A DNA stretch of 41,268 bases, taken from positions 1 through 41,268 of the forward strand of contig JADFXJ010000024.1 in assembly GCA_015233615.1 (NCBI GenBank), written 5' to 3'. The position numbers and the translations under genes are program-made. Within the stretch, counting starts at the first letter, position 1. Every line of letters begins with the position of its first letter. This stretch comes from Nitrospirota bacterium. GTDB lineage: Bacteria; Nitrospirota; Thermodesulfovibrionia; Thermodesulfovibrionales; Magnetobacteriaceae. The notes below the pieces were generated by a model. It was not told where the DNA came from and did no database searches. It saw only the letters and a list, made by a program, of their open reading frames with translations. Of this stretch, positions 1-8,235 are shown one piece after another.

Positions 1-275
1 CCTCCAGTTGGCAGATAAAGGGAGTGGGAGACTTCGATGGTGATGGAAAGAGCGACATTCTATTCCAGCATTCATCCGGCGACGTTGTCATCTGGCTGAT
101 GAACGGTACTACGATTAAAAGCATCGGTACTGCCTACTCATCGCTTGCCTCCAGTTGGCAGATAAAATAAGCGGGAGACTTCGATTGATACGGCACTAGT
201 GATATTCTATTGCGGGCCCATAGAGCCGGCGCCTCGGTGGTAGAGCTAATGAACGGCGCCATTACAACGCGCGGT
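1..275 (+). pseudogene. Decayed 3' end of an FG-GAP/VCBS-repeat protein (partial)
   Basis: The frame beginning at base 3 reads SSWQIKGVGDFDGDGKSDIL, followed by a WLMNG motif. This is the calcium-binding FG-GAP/VCBS (integrin-like propeller) repeat of large secreted bacterial proteins. The first repeat ends with another SSWQIK and a TAA at 168-170. The same frame then continues into a second recognisable repeat (AGDFD, stop TGA at 186-188, YGTSDILL, then VELMNG) to about base 260. The second repeat is therefore interrupted by two stops where Gly codons would be expected. The 5' part lies outside the window, so the true length is unknown. Either the gene now ends at 170 and the rest is a fossil, or the whole gene is dying. 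I am fairly sure of the repeat identity and less sure that the upstream gene is non-functional. Confidence 0.6.
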
Positions 276-775
276 AATGGCGTCGTAGACCCTGTCCGGC
301 AATACAGCGGAATCCAGTGGAATGCGATACAAAGGGCTAGACTGCCGGACAAGCCGGAATGACGGAAAGGGCAATGACGGAGTCTTTCCCCTGAGGCTCC
401 CTTCCTTGAAAAGGAAGGGCGGGGGGATGGATGCCCCCGGCTATTCTAACGATGGAGAGCAACTTTACCGTGATCCGTCGGGGGAGCGCCTTTAGTGACG
501 CCGAGCTTATATGGCTGCGGCAATCGTTGCCGAACGTCCTCTTTTCGCTTTCCACACGGTCGTAATATGTCAAACACCATATCGGGTGAACGGTAACCTT
601 TTTTTTGCATCGCCACTATGTTAATATTAAAAATATTCAGACCCGGACTAAGACTGTCTATAAATTTGAAGAAAAATTTAAAATATTGTATAATTATCCG
701 AAAAGAAAGAGAATATGATTTTAACACTTGCTATAAATTGCTTTATGCTTAATTGCGTAGAAGCAGGGATTATTT
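276..775. other. Intergenic region without a supported gene
   Basis: No convincing coding frame is present. Bases 340-440 resemble scattered intergenic repeat debris (ccggacaagccggaatgacgg, G-rich run). Bases about 464-597 share end motifs (ttaccgtgatc at the left, cgggtgaacggtaac at the right) with the segment 32777-32930, so this may be a small dispersed element. An AT-rich stretch from 655 to 745 carries TATAAT at 689-694 and TATAAA near 734, and probably holds the promoter of the lipoprotein gene at 776. Confidence 0.4.
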
Positions 776-1414
776 ATGTATAATGTATTTATGTATAGTA
801 AGAGATTGTCCGGGGCAGCTTTTCTGTTTATTGTACTTTTGTTGTCCGGTTGCGGCCAGAGACAGGTTGTTAGGCAAGAGATAGAGCCTGCGGAGGAGAA
901 GGTGCAGGTGGCCGAGTCCCCTTACGATATACTGGCGAAAAACGCTCCGGACGTTTCGGCCAGATATATAGGAGCAAAATATCGCTTTGGGGCGAATCCC
1001 GACGATACGCTTCTCTCTTACTCGGATTGCTCTAATCTTATATGCGCTATAACGAGAAATAGTCTCTCGGACTCCGATTACGAATTTGAGCCCTATTACC
1101 TATCCTCGGACAAGATATATGATTATACCTTCGAGATAGAAAAAGAGGCCGTGAGATCGGGGGATATCATCTTTTTTAAGGATATGAAGAAGAAGCAAAA
1201 CCACCTGGGCCTCGTAACGGGTAGAAATGAAGACGTTATCTACTTTATCCAGGCCTCATCAGCGTCCGGAGTCATACAGAGGAGCACCAAATCCAATGGA
1301 TGGCTCTATTACTGGAGAGACAGATTCGACTCCTTCAGGCGATGGAAAGACAGTGTCTTTGCCACGAGGAAGATTACGGCCAACAGCCGCTACACAATAT
1401 CTAATTCTAAGTAA
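776..1414 (+). CDS. NlpC/P60-family lipoprotein (putative cell-wall peptidase)
   Basis: Secreted lipoprotein of 212 aa. A hydrophobic signal ends in the lipobox LLSGC, with Cys26 as the lipidated residue. The rest fits the NlpC/P60 fold: the catalytic Cys is in SDCSN (Cys85), the His in NHLGLVTG (His143), and the third polar residue is Gln159 in FIQASS, where His is more common but Gln/Asn occur. NlpC/P60 enzymes usually cleave D-Glu-meso-DAP bonds in peptidoglycan stem peptides, so a periplasmic wall-remodelling role is inferred. The start at 776 follows a purine-rich gcaggga about 8 bases upstream; an in-frame Met at 791 is an alternative. It lies 98 bases before galU and is possibly cotranscribed. 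The motif order is clear; activity is untested because the third catalytic residue is atypical. Confidence 0.72.
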   Translation: MYNVFMYSKRLSGAAFLFIVLLLSGCGQRQVVRQEIEPAEEKVQVAESPYDILAKNAPDVSARYIGAKYRFGANPDDTLLSYSDCSNLICAITRNSLSDSDYEFEPYYLSSDKIYDYTFEIEKEAVRSGDIIFFKDMKKKQNHLGLVTGRNEDVIYFIQASSASGVIQRSTKSNGWLYYWRDRFDSFRRWKDSVFATRKITANSRYTISNSK

Positions 1415-1512
1415 ACCAATTCTAAGCAGCCGATTGCCGGTACGTCATTTGAGGGAGTTCACGTCAAAAGCAATTTACAAAACCTTTCTACATGGTTTAT
1501 ACTTCTAAAGAT

Positions 1513-2391
1513 ATGATAAAAAAAGCTATTTTGCCTGCTGCCGGTCTTGGTACGAGGTTTTTACCGGTAACCAAGGCTTCCCCGAAAGAGATGCTGCCCA
1601 TAGTGGACAAACCCCTGATCCAGTATTCCGTCGAGGAGTGCGAAAAATGCGGCATAAACGACTTCGTGATCATTACCGGTAAAAATAAACGGTCCATCGA
1701 GGACTATTTCGACAAATCGATCGAGCTTGAAGCGTCTTTAATCAAAACGGGTAAAAGTGATCTTTTAGCGGAGATAAACACGCATTTAAACTCAAATTAT
1801 GCCTTTATCAGGCAGAGCGATCCCCTTGGGTTGGGGCATGCTATACTTTGCGCCAAACCTTTCGTAGACGACGAAGCCTTTGCGGTGCTCCTTGGAGACG
1901 ACATTATAGACCCGGACGAGACACTGTTAGCGGATATGATTGATATATACGAAACTTACAGAGCTCCGGTGATAGCCCTTCAACAAGTACCGGACGGTGA
2001 AGTTTCGCGCTATGGTATAATAGGCGGCGACAAAGTAGAAGACTCACGGTATGCGGATTCGGTTTTTAAGATAAACACACTCGTCGAAAAGCCTTCTATC
2101 GATTTAGCCCCGTCGAATTACGCCGTAATTGGCAGGTATATCCTCACCAACGACGTCTTCGAAATCCTTGAAAGCATCAGGCCCGGAAAGGGTGGAGAAT
2201 ACCAGTTAACCGACGGCCTTAACGCGCTGCTTCAAAAAAGGGATATTTACGGTTACCTGTTCAGGGGAAAGAGATACGACGCGGGTGATAAGTTCGGTTT
2301 CATCCAGGCCACGATCAGTCTGTGTTTAAAGCGCCCGGAGTTTTCGGAGGCTTTAAAGGAATATATAAAGGATTTGGTTAAAACGTTTTGA
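1513..2391 (+). CDS. galU: UTP--glucose-1-phosphate uridylyltransferase
   Basis: Makes UDP-glucose from UTP and glucose-1-phosphate in the cytoplasm, supplying LPS core, exopolysaccharide and nucleotide-sugar pathways. The protein (292 aa) starts MIKKAILPAAGLGTRFLP, the family's hallmark nucleotide-binding loop. It continues with SPKEMLPIVDKPLIQY, a GLGHA motif, LLGDD (metal-binding Asp) and VEKP, and the GKGGEYQLTD segment that contacts the sugar. The length fits bacterial GalU. I chose ATG 1513 over the ATG at 1492, which would add seven residues, because the family normally begins at MIKKA. The stop is immediately followed by the next reading frame, so it is probably translated together with the TolC-like gene. 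The proximity of sugar transferases on the other strand fits its role. Confidence 0.93.
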   Translation: MIKKAILPAAGLGTRFLPVTKASPKEMLPIVDKPLIQYSVEECEKCGINDFVIITGKNKRSIEDYFDKSIELEASLIKTGKSDLLAEINTHLNSNYAFIRQSDPLGLGHAILCAKPFVDDEAFAVLLGDDIIDPDETLLADMIDIYETYRAPVIALQQVPDGEVSRYGIIGGDKVEDSRYADSVFKINTLVEKPSIDLAPSNYAVIGRYILTNDVFEILESIRPGKGGEYQLTDGLNALLQKRDIYGYLFRGKRYDAGDKFGFIQATISLCLKRPEFSEALKEYIKDLVKTF

Positions 2392-2415
2392 GTGCCGCTT
2401 AATCAAAGGCCTGCA

Positions 2416-3864
2416 ATGGCATCGGGAAACTTTTATTATACCGTCTTCCTTTCCGTAATCCTGGCTCTCCTTATGAGCGGGACGTCTTTTGCAGGTGAGC
2501 GGGTCCCTCTTAAATTAACGATAGAAGAAACTATCGAATTGGTCAAAAAGCAGAACCTCTCCCTCAGAGTCGATAGTTACAAGCCCGGGATAGCCGAGGC
2601 CGATCTTCTGGTAAAATGGGGAAATTTTGACCCTTTGGTGTCGCTGGACGTAAACGATTCTTACATGAAGCAGAGTAGTCCGTCGATAATAGACAACTCC
2701 GAACAGAGGGTATTCAATTACAACGCCTCCGTGTCGGGTACAATACCAACGGGCACTGGTTACGAGCTTAAATGGAATAACCTCGAGTTTATTGGCAACT
2801 CTCCTTTTCTTACTCTGAATCGTTATCATTCGACCGACCTGGATTTGTCTTTAAAACAGCCGGTATTGAAAGGGTTCGGCGTGGACGTGCAGTTGGCAAA
2901 CGTAAGGGTATCGAAAAACGCCGTCGACATGGCAAAGCTGGATTACGGTAGTGCCGTAGTGGCTAAAGTTGCCGACGCGGTCATTCAGTACTGGGACTTA
3001 TCCAGCGCGCTTGCATCCCTGGAGTCAGCCGGATTGGCCTTGAGCCTTGCCGAGAGTACGGATAAAGAAGTTAAGGCAAAAATCAAAGCCGGAGCAATGG
3101 CAAGGGTAGACGTGTACACTACCGAGGCGGAAATAGCAGAGCGCGAGGAGTCCCTCATCGAATCGGAAAAAAAAGCCCGGGACGCTGATAATAACCTGAA
3201 AGCCATGATTAATCTCGAAAATACGGATGAGAGACTTGATCCTGTATCCACGCCTCCTGAGGGGGTGCAAGCCGAAAGTCCGGAGGATATCATAAAAGAG
3301 GCCTTAGCCTCACGCCAGGATTACCAGAGGGTGCTCGTCGAAAAAAAGAGTAAAGAGATACTGGCGGCTTATTATAAAAACCAGATGCTGCCCGACCTCA
3401 GTCTCCAGGCAGAGTACGGCTACGGCGGCCTGGGAACCGATTACAAAGCGGCACTCAACCAGTTGTTCGATGACGGTAAGTCGTGGAAAATAGGCTTCAT
3501 GCTTACCGTGCCTATTGGCAACAGAAAGAACGTTGGCAACTACCACAGGGCTAAATTCGAATTAGAGCAGATGGACTCATCCATACTTCAGCTTGAACAG
3601 ACCATAAGAGTATCCGTCAAAGAGGCCTTAACCGCAGTACTCTACGCTCAAAAAAAAGCGGCTGCGGCGACGAAAACGCGTATAGCCTCCGAAAAGAAGC
3701 TCGAAGCCGAAGACGGGAAATTTAAGGCTGGCCTTGCGGCCCTGAACGACGTCCTGAAATTCCAGAGAGATTACGCCAACTCGGTCTACGAAGAAAAGAA
3801 GGCTAAAAATGATTTCGCAAAAGCCCTAGTCAACCTCAATAGGGTAAAAGGGCGAATGCCGTAG
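2416..3864 (+). CDS. TolC-family outer-membrane efflux channel protein
   Basis: Outer-membrane factor of about 482 aa. TolC-type proteins trimerise into a beta-barrel plus periplasmic alpha-tunnel used by efflux pumps or type I secretion. A signal peptide (FYYTVFLSVILALLMSGTSFAG) is followed by TIEETIELVKKQNLSL, a typical first OEP helix. The two OEP repeats are rich in long Ala/Glu/Lys coiled-coil helices (roughly residues 170-260 and 390-480), with LDLSLKQPVLKG as the first barrel strand and WKIGFMLTVPIGNR as the second. A frame opens with GTG at 2392, directly after the galU stop, but ATG 2416 has a better ribosome site (aaagg) and gives a clean signal peptide. No inner-membrane pump or fusion protein is adjacent, so the partner is unknown. 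Confidence 0.85.
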   Translation: MASGNFYYTVFLSVILALLMSGTSFAGERVPLKLTIEETIELVKKQNLSLRVDSYKPGIAEADLLVKWGNFDPLVSLDVNDSYMKQSSPSIIDNSEQRVFNYNASVSGTIPTGTGYELKWNNLEFIGNSPFLTLNRYHSTDLDLSLKQPVLKGFGVDVQLANVRVSKNAVDMAKLDYGSAVVAKVADAVIQYWDLSSALASLESAGLALSLAESTDKEVKAKIKAGAMARVDVYTTEAEIAEREESLIESEKKARDADNNLKAMINLENTDERLDPVSTPPEGVQAESPEDIIKEALASRQDYQRVLVEKKSKEILAAYYKNQMLPDLSLQAEYGYGGLGTDYKAALNQLFDDGKSWKIGFMLTVPIGNRKNVGNYHRAKFELEQMDSSILQLEQTIRVSVKEALTAVLYAQKKAAAATKTRIASEKKLEAEDGKFKAGLAALNDVLKFQRDYANSVYEEKKAKNDFAKALVNLNRVKGRMP

Positions 3865-3869
3865 TTAAG

Positions 3870-3994
3870 GAAAGACAAAAGATTACCACGAAAAACACGA
3901 ACAAAGGCACGAAAAGGTGCAGAAGTGTATAGTCCTTGTTCGTGTTTTTCGTGCTTTTGTTCGGCCTTTGTTCGTGGTAATTTTTTGTCTTTTA
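3870..3994. repeat. Long hairpin repeat with cacgaaaa arms, copy 1
   Basis: An inverted repeat lies between the convergent TolC-like and glycosyltransferase genes. The left arm (aagacaaaagattaccacga and onward, about 3870-3912) pairs with the right arm (about 3940-3994). The arms consist of short cacgaa units. The centre, gaaaaggtgcagaagtg followed by tatagtcctt, is shared almost exactly with the second copy at 8869-9013. It could fold into a long RNA hairpin and act as a bidirectional 3' structure, or it may be a non-autonomous mobile repeat. Function unknown. Confidence 0.75.
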
Positions 3995-4036
3995 CGATAG
4001 TTAAGCTAGTAAGTCCCGGAGGTGGCCCCTTGTGCC

Positions 4037-5029
4037 TCAATCGCGGAAGTTAACTTTCTCCCTGATTGTGAAGATCGGCCTGTGCTTTACCTCCATGTAT
4101 ATCTTCCCCACGTATTCGGCTAAAACCCCGATGAACATTAATTGTATGCCGCCAAACAGGTAAAGGGGTACGACGATCGATGCCCATCCTGGAATGGCAT
4201 TTCCTTTTAATTTCGTCATAAGCGTCCAGGCAACGAGAAAGAGCGCCACTACGAAGTTTGCAAATCCCAGTATGAAAGCCAGTCTCAAAGGGAAGTTCGA
4301 AAAAGAAGTTATTCCTTCGAGAGCGAAAGCGAGCATCTTTCGCAACGGGTATTTCGTCTCGCCCGCTATGCGTTTGTCCCTGGAATACTCTACGGAAGCC
4401 TGCACGAAGCCCATGGACGGGAATATTCCCCGCAGAAACCTGTTTATCTCGCCGTAGTGCTTGAATTCATCGAGTACCGGCCTGGAAATCAGCCTGAAAT
4501 CGGCATGGTTGTACACGACGTTTACCCCCATGACGTGCATGAGCTTGTAGAAGGACTCGGCGGTGAAACGTTTGAAAAAAGTATCCTGTTCCCTGTTGCT
4601 CCTCACGCCAAAGACAATGTCTGCACCCTCTGCGTACTTTGCCAGCATCGCTTCCATGACTTCGGGCGGGTCCTGCAGGTCTGCGTCCAGAGATACGGCT
4701 ACGTCTCCTCCGGCGTGGTGGAGGCCTGCCGTGAGAGCCGCCTGGTGGCCGAAGTTGCCGCTAAAAGAGATTATCCTGAGCTTATCGTTTTCCGTAGCCA
4801 GTTCTTTAAGTATTTTTAGCGTGGCGTCTTTCGATCCGTCATTGACGTATATGATCTCGTAATCGGAAATGATGCCTCTTTCCGCGTACGTGCCAACAAG
4901 AGCGCTTACCCTGGAGTTTGTCTCCCTTATGGCCGGCTCTTCGTTGTAGCAAGGTATTACCACGCTCAGAGACGGGCCCCGTTTGGTTATATCGTTCACT
5001 TTCGGCTCCATTTTTTTATCTTCGTTCAA
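4037..5029 (-). CDS. GT2 glycosyltransferase, polyprenyl-phosphate sugar transferase type (GtrB/DPM1-like)
   Basis: Family 2 transferase of 330 aa with a GT-A domain (SVVIPCYNEEPAIRET, YVNDGSKDAT, SLDADLQDPPE). The final DADLQDPPE metal-binding motif is typical of enzymes that put a sugar on a polyprenyl-phosphate carrier (GtrB, YfdH, dolichol-phosphate mannose synthase). The C-terminus has two membrane helices (about residues 240-262 and 276-300), as in GtrB/ArnC. The start is TTG 5029, overlapping the upstream stop as TTGA, with aaggtgg upstream; ATG 5011 is an alternative. It is the last gene of a four-gene minus-strand operon of surface glycan genes. The likely product is a lipid-linked sugar for LPS or glycan decoration; the sugar is unknown. 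Confidence 0.85.
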   Translation of the reverse strand: MNEDKKMEPKVNDITKRGPSLSVVIPCYNEEPAIRETNSRVSALVGTYAERGIISDYEIIYVNDGSKDATLKILKELATENDKLRIISFSGNFGHQAALTAGLHHAGGDVAVSLDADLQDPPEVMEAMLAKYAEGADIVFGVRSNREQDTFFKRFTAESFYKLMHVMGVNVVYNHADFRLISRPVLDEFKHYGEINRFLRGIFPSMGFVQASVEYSRDKRIAGETKYPLRKMLAFALEGITSFSNFPLRLAFILGFANFVVALFLVAWTLMTKLKGNAIPGWASIVVPLYLFGGIQLMFIGVLAEYVGKIYMEVKHRPIFTIREKVNFRD

Positions 5030-5802
5030 TTCCCGTCCACCTTTTCCATCTCCCAGAGCTTCAGGTATTTTAAGAAAGTGTATACGCTGTAAAGGATGGC
5101 AAGGGCAAAACCCCTAATCCCGTCCAGGAAACCAAGACGCATGAAATACATCTTAAGAAACGCGGCAATGGGCTTTACGGTAAGGCAGTAGACGTTGGTT
5201 GTCTTATGGTTTCCGGCCATTTCCCTGGCGGAAAGGGCCGAATAGTTATCCATTTTTATTATGAACTCGGAGAGGGTTCTGTAAGTGTGGTGTTCGATGG
5301 GGTTTGCAAGGTAACCGGTCTTGCCCTTTACCACGATCTTCTCGTGGACTTCTCTCTCTTCGAAATGGCCGCTATCCTTTCTAAAGAGTCTCAGCGTATG
5401 GTCCGGCCACCACGCACCGTGCCGAATCCACTTGCCGAGGAAAAAGTTCTTTCTGGCAACGTAATATCCGTTGCAGGTTGGATTGGCTATCATTTCTCCG
5501 ATCTCCTTTGCCAGTTTCGGTGTAAACCTTTCGTCCGCGTCCAGGACAAATACCCACGGGCCGGCGGCTAAATCCACGGCCATCTGTTTTTGCCGCGCGT
5601 AACCATGCCACTTACGCACAAAAACTTTGTCGGTGTAGTTGCTGCATATTTCCACGGTGTTATCCGTGCTCATCGAGTCGATGACTACAATCTCTCTGGC
5701 CGACGATACACTTTCGAGGGCGTCGCGTACGTTTCTTTCCTCGTTATTGGTGATCATTACGACCGATATGGGAAGGGGTTCGGAAACCAATTCAGAGACC
5801 AT
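5026..5802 (-). CDS. GT2 glycosyltransferase, WaaE/KdtX-like
   Basis: Protein of 258 aa with a GT-A fold: ISVVMITNNEERNVRDALES at the N-terminus, VVIDSMSTDNT, then WVFVLDADERFTP (DAD metal site). The middle GAWWPDHTLRLFRK and the HEKI segment are characteristic of the WaaE/KdtX-like LPS-core beta-glucosyltransferase family. The C-terminal hydrophobic helices (FLKMYFMRLGFLDGIRGFALAIL) probably sit on the inner membrane. The stop overlaps the next gene by 4 bases (TTGA). The start lies in a triplicated 22-bp sequence (5790-5856), so each upstream copy carries its own ATG; the third copy is in frame with the conserved N-terminus. It probably adds a hexose to the inner core. Confidence 0.85.
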   Translation of the reverse strand: MVSELVSEPLPISVVMITNNEERNVRDALESVSSAREIVVIDSMSTDNTVEICSNYTDKVFVRKWHGYARQKQMAVDLAAGPWVFVLDADERFTPKLAKEIGEMIANPTCNGYYVARKNFFLGKWIRHGAWWPDHTLRLFRKDSGHFEEREVHEKIVVKGKTGYLANPIEHHTYRTLSEFIIKMDNYSALSAREMAGNHKTTNVYCLTVKPIAAFLKMYFMRLGFLDGIRGFALAILYSVYTFLKYLKLWEMEKVDGN

Positions 5803-5856
5803 AGCCCTGACCTTTACAGACCATAGCCCGGAGGTTTACAGACCATAACCCGGAGG
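5790..5856 (-). repeat. 22-bp tandem repeat spanning the start codon of the WaaE-like gene
   Basis: On the minus strand the unit atggtctgtaaa plus a 10-base linker (cctccgggct or ggtcagggct) occurs in tandem. ATGs fall at 5846, 5824 and 5802, exactly 22 bases apart. Only the last opens the glycosyltransferase frame. The period is not a multiple of three, so the upstream ATGs are out of frame with the gene and open frames of ten codons each. Confidence 0.85.
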
Positions 5857-5881
5857 CCGTAGTTAATTGTTTTGTTTTCAT
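5792..5881 (-). CDS. Putative 29-codon leader/coupler mini-ORF between two glycosyltransferases
   Basis: ATG at 5881 overlaps the stop of the upstream GT4 gene as ATGA. The frame runs MKTKQLTTASG, continues through the 22-bp repeats and ends at a TGA (5794-5792) just beyond the start codon of the WaaE-like gene at 5802. It bridges the otherwise 75-base gap between the two genes with a 4-base overlap on one side and an 11-base overlap on the other. The other junctions in this operon are 4-base overlaps, so a role in translational coupling is a reasonable inference. No homology is claimed for the peptide, and it may simply be a by-product of the repeat. Confidence 0.35.
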   Translation of the reverse strand: MKTKQLTTASGLWSVNLRAMVCKGQGYGL

Positions 5882-7026
5882 CCGGTAGCGTCTTTAATAA
5901 AGGAAATGATTCTTTCCGCCCGTTTTTCGTAAGTATAGTTTTGGGCCAGCCTTCTGGCATTTTCGCCCAGAGCGGCCGCGGTGGCAGGGTTTTCGACCAG
6001 ATACTTTATAGCTGATGCCAGTGCCCTTACGTCGCCTGGCTCAAAGAGCATAACGTTTACGCCATCGGTAAGCACGTCCGATATGCCGGGTATGTTTGAG
6101 GCCACTATAGGCAGGCCTTTAGCCATGAACTCGAACATTTTCAGAGGAGATGAGTGGGTTGAGGGCTTGTTCAATACGTTGGGTATGACCGCTATTTTTG
6201 CACTTCCCATGTACCCCATTACCTGTTTTTGAGAAACGCTTCCGGTAAAGGATACTCGTCCGTTAAGTCCCAATTTCTTCGCAAGGTCGGTTAATTCCTT
6301 CAGATTGTCTCCGCCACCTACGATGAGTAACTTTTCCCCGGGTAAATGCTCCATGGCGTGTATTAAAGTACCTACTCCTTTCCATGGGTAAAGTCCTCCG
6401 GCGTAAAACACGTACTCGCCGCGTTGCTCAGGAATTGCTTCGCTTCGGATAAGCTCGCTTCTCAGGGCATTGGGTATTATGACTATAGGCTTGCCATTTA
6501 CGTGGAATATTTGGCCGAGTTCTTCTCTAAGCTGGCTGGAGATGGTTATTATGCCATCTACGGAGTCGTAGACGAAGGATTCCATGTCTTTAAACTTTTT
6601 TTTCTTTTCCGGTTTCTCCGTTGTGAGGTGGAATATTTCATGTGATTCGAAGATAATGGGCATTTTAAAATATTTTTGCCATCTGGCGAGGCAGGCTGCC
6701 AGTTTAGGATGCCTGACAAAGACCACACCTTCGCCTCTATGGGCGATCAGATATGCTAAAAGTGAGACGTTAAAGACCATGCCGATGGAAGGGGGCCAAA
6801 AGTGCGAGTTTCTTCTTAAAATAGGCAGAAACACCATTTCGAGATTGTCCTGTGGTATGACGTCGAAATAGTCGAATATTCCCTTTTTGTCTACTCCGTG
6901 CTGTTTTCCGGATATGAGTTTTACCCTGCTGCCGGTTTTAGCGATTGAGTTGGCGGTGTTTATTATCTGGATGAACCTTGCCTGAGGGGAGAACATGAAC
7001 TCAGGTACGGGATAAAATACGTTCAT
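5878..7026 (-). CDS. GT4-family glycosyltransferase
   Basis: Retaining GT-B transferase of 382 aa. The N-terminal domain starts MNVFYPVPEFMFSPQARF and lacks a signal peptide. The C-terminal Rossmann domain carries GGLYPWKGVGTLIHA, LLIVGGGDN and SPLKMFEFMAKGLPIVAS, the last being the EX7E-like donor-binding region of GT4. These enzymes use nucleotide sugars on the cytoplasmic face to extend LPS or O-antigen. The start overlaps the ligase gene by 4 bases (ATGA), and the stop is itself part of an ATGA leading into a mini-ORF. Acceptor and sugar cannot be deduced. Confidence 0.88.
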   Translation of the reverse strand: MNVFYPVPEFMFSPQARFIQIINTANSIAKTGSRVKLISGKQHGVDKKGIFDYFDVIPQDNLEMVFLPILRRNSHFWPPSIGMVFNVSLLAYLIAHRGEGVVFVRHPKLAACLARWQKYFKMPIIFESHEIFHLTTEKPEKKKKFKDMESFVYDSVDGIITISSQLREELGQIFHVNGKPIVIIPNALRSELIRSEAIPEQRGEYVFYAGGLYPWKGVGTLIHAMEHLPGEKLLIVGGGDNLKELTDLAKKLGLNGRVSFTGSVSQKQVMGYMGSAKIAVIPNVLNKPSTHSSPLKMFEFMAKGLPIVASNIPGISDVLTDGVNVMLFEPGDVRALASAIKYLVENPATAAALGENARRLAQNYTYEKRAERIISFIKDATG

Positions 7027-8201
7027 TCTTTGGTCTTCGAGAAGTATGCTCCTGCCATACCCAGAATGACGCCAAGGGGGATAAGGCTTCTGTCTTCGAA
7101 GATGGTTCGAATAAGGTATTCCCCAACGAGTGAGGACAGTATGGCAAGCCCTAAGAACTTCACACTCGCTTCCTGGTGTTTGATTATGGCATATATGAGC
7201 CGCCCTATAGTGATTAATATTATCAGCGAGTATATAATCAGCCCAATAAGCCCCTGCTGGTAAAAAATCTTCAAAAACTGGTCATGCGGCGAAGATGGTT
7301 CTTCCTTTCCATGTACATGTCCGGTAAGAGGAGTATAGGATTTTAAATAATTGCCGGCCATGTCGTTGTCGTCGAGACCATGCCCGTAAAGTGGTTTTTC
7401 AAGAGATATTTTGGAAAAGGTGTCCCACAGCGTGAGGCGCTGCTGCATTTGTATGGTTTCCATCGTATGTTTCTTTATTATCTTGTACTGGCTCGGGAAT
7501 ATCAAGAAAGTCGAGAGCACCATAAGCGTGGCCACAATTATTAAAACTAGTGGTTTTAGCCGATTGAAAAAGTACTCTCCCGACAGAGTGCCCCATAGCA
7601 CCAGTATAACTACAAGTCCAATCCAGCTTGCTCTTACGCCCAGTATGAAAAGTCCGGCTATCGTGGCGAAGAGGGGGAAAAAAAACAGAATTTTCGCCAT
7701 CCATTTGCTATCCATGTAACGCATCAGGATAAACGGGAAAAAAAACAGCAAAATAGTAGCAAAATACCTGACTTCCAAATAATCGGAAAACCCGTGTTTA
7801 ATTAAGTAACGGCCCACGTCAAAATAGGCATAGGCCAGGTAAACCACACCAACGACGGCCATTATGTAAGCGAACCGTTTAAGTCTTCCCGGTTCGTAAA
7901 AGACGCTGCAAATCGTGCAATAAAGCAACAGGAGCTTCAGATGCTCTTTTTTCAATACCTTCAGGGAATGAAGGTATTGTTCCCCCATAAGGGCGCTTAC
8001 CAGGGCCGACACGAAAAAGAGCATTATCAGCAAAAAGAGCGGGTCCTTCCAGTTAAACCCCATCTCTTTTTTAAATAATAACCTGAGAGCCCATAATCCG
8101 GCAGGCAAATAGAAGGCTATGGCTTTAATGGTTCCGAATTTACCGGCAAACATTAACAGCACAAATGCGTACGAACAATATTCCGTTATGGCTGCTATCA
8201 T
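7023..8201 (-). CDS. O-antigen ligase/polymerase-like membrane protein (WaaL/Wzy_C)
   Basis: Polytopic protein of about 392 aa with some ten hydrophobic segments. A large periplasmic loop (about residues 230-330) contains YGHGLDDND and the GHVHGKEEPSSPHDQFLKIFYQQGLIGL segment, whose HDQFLKI-x-QGL pattern is the Wzy_C/WaaL signature. Such proteins transfer undecaprenyl-linked O-antigen to lipid A-core, or polymerise it, on the periplasmic side. The frame opens at 8210, but a perfect TATAAT (minus strand, 8214-8209) overlaps that ATG. ATG 8201 (MIAAITEY) is therefore more likely, with a very short or absent leader. It is the first gene of the operon. Ligase and polymerase functions cannot be separated by sequence alone. 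Confidence 0.78.
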   Translation of the reverse strand: MIAAITEYCSYAFVLLMFAGKFGTIKAIAFYLPAGLWALRLLFKKEMGFNWKDPLFLLIMLFFVSALVSALMGEQYLHSLKVLKKEHLKLLLLYCTICSVFYEPGRLKRFAYIMAVVGVVYLAYAYFDVGRYLIKHGFSDYLEVRYFATILLFFFPFILMRYMDSKWMAKILFFFPLFATIAGLFILGVRASWIGLVVILVLWGTLSGEYFFNRLKPLVLIIVATLMVLSTFLIFPSQYKIIKKHTMETIQMQQRLTLWDTFSKISLEKPLYGHGLDDNDMAGNYLKSYTPLTGHVHGKEEPSSPHDQFLKIFYQQGLIGLIIYSLIILITIGRLIYAIIKHQEASVKFLGLAILSSLVGEYLIRTIFEDRSLIPLGVILGMAGAYFSKTKE

Positions 8202-8208
8202 CACAACC

Positions 8209-8235
8209 ATTATACTACTTTTGTTGCATTGTCAA
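8209..8235 (-). promoter_or_regulatory. Candidate sigma70-type promoter of the glycan operon
   Basis: Read on the minus strand, TTGACA (8235-8230) and TATAAT (8214-8209) are exact consensus hexamers separated by 15 bases, slightly shorter than the usual 17. The predicted transcription start would fall about 8202, next to ATG 8201, implying a leaderless or nearly leaderless message. Confidence 0.45.

Noticed and set aside
446-727. Minus-strand frame of 93 codons and other small frames in 134-727
   Set aside because: They cover repeat-like DNA and an AT-rich leader, lack ribosome sites and show no domain.
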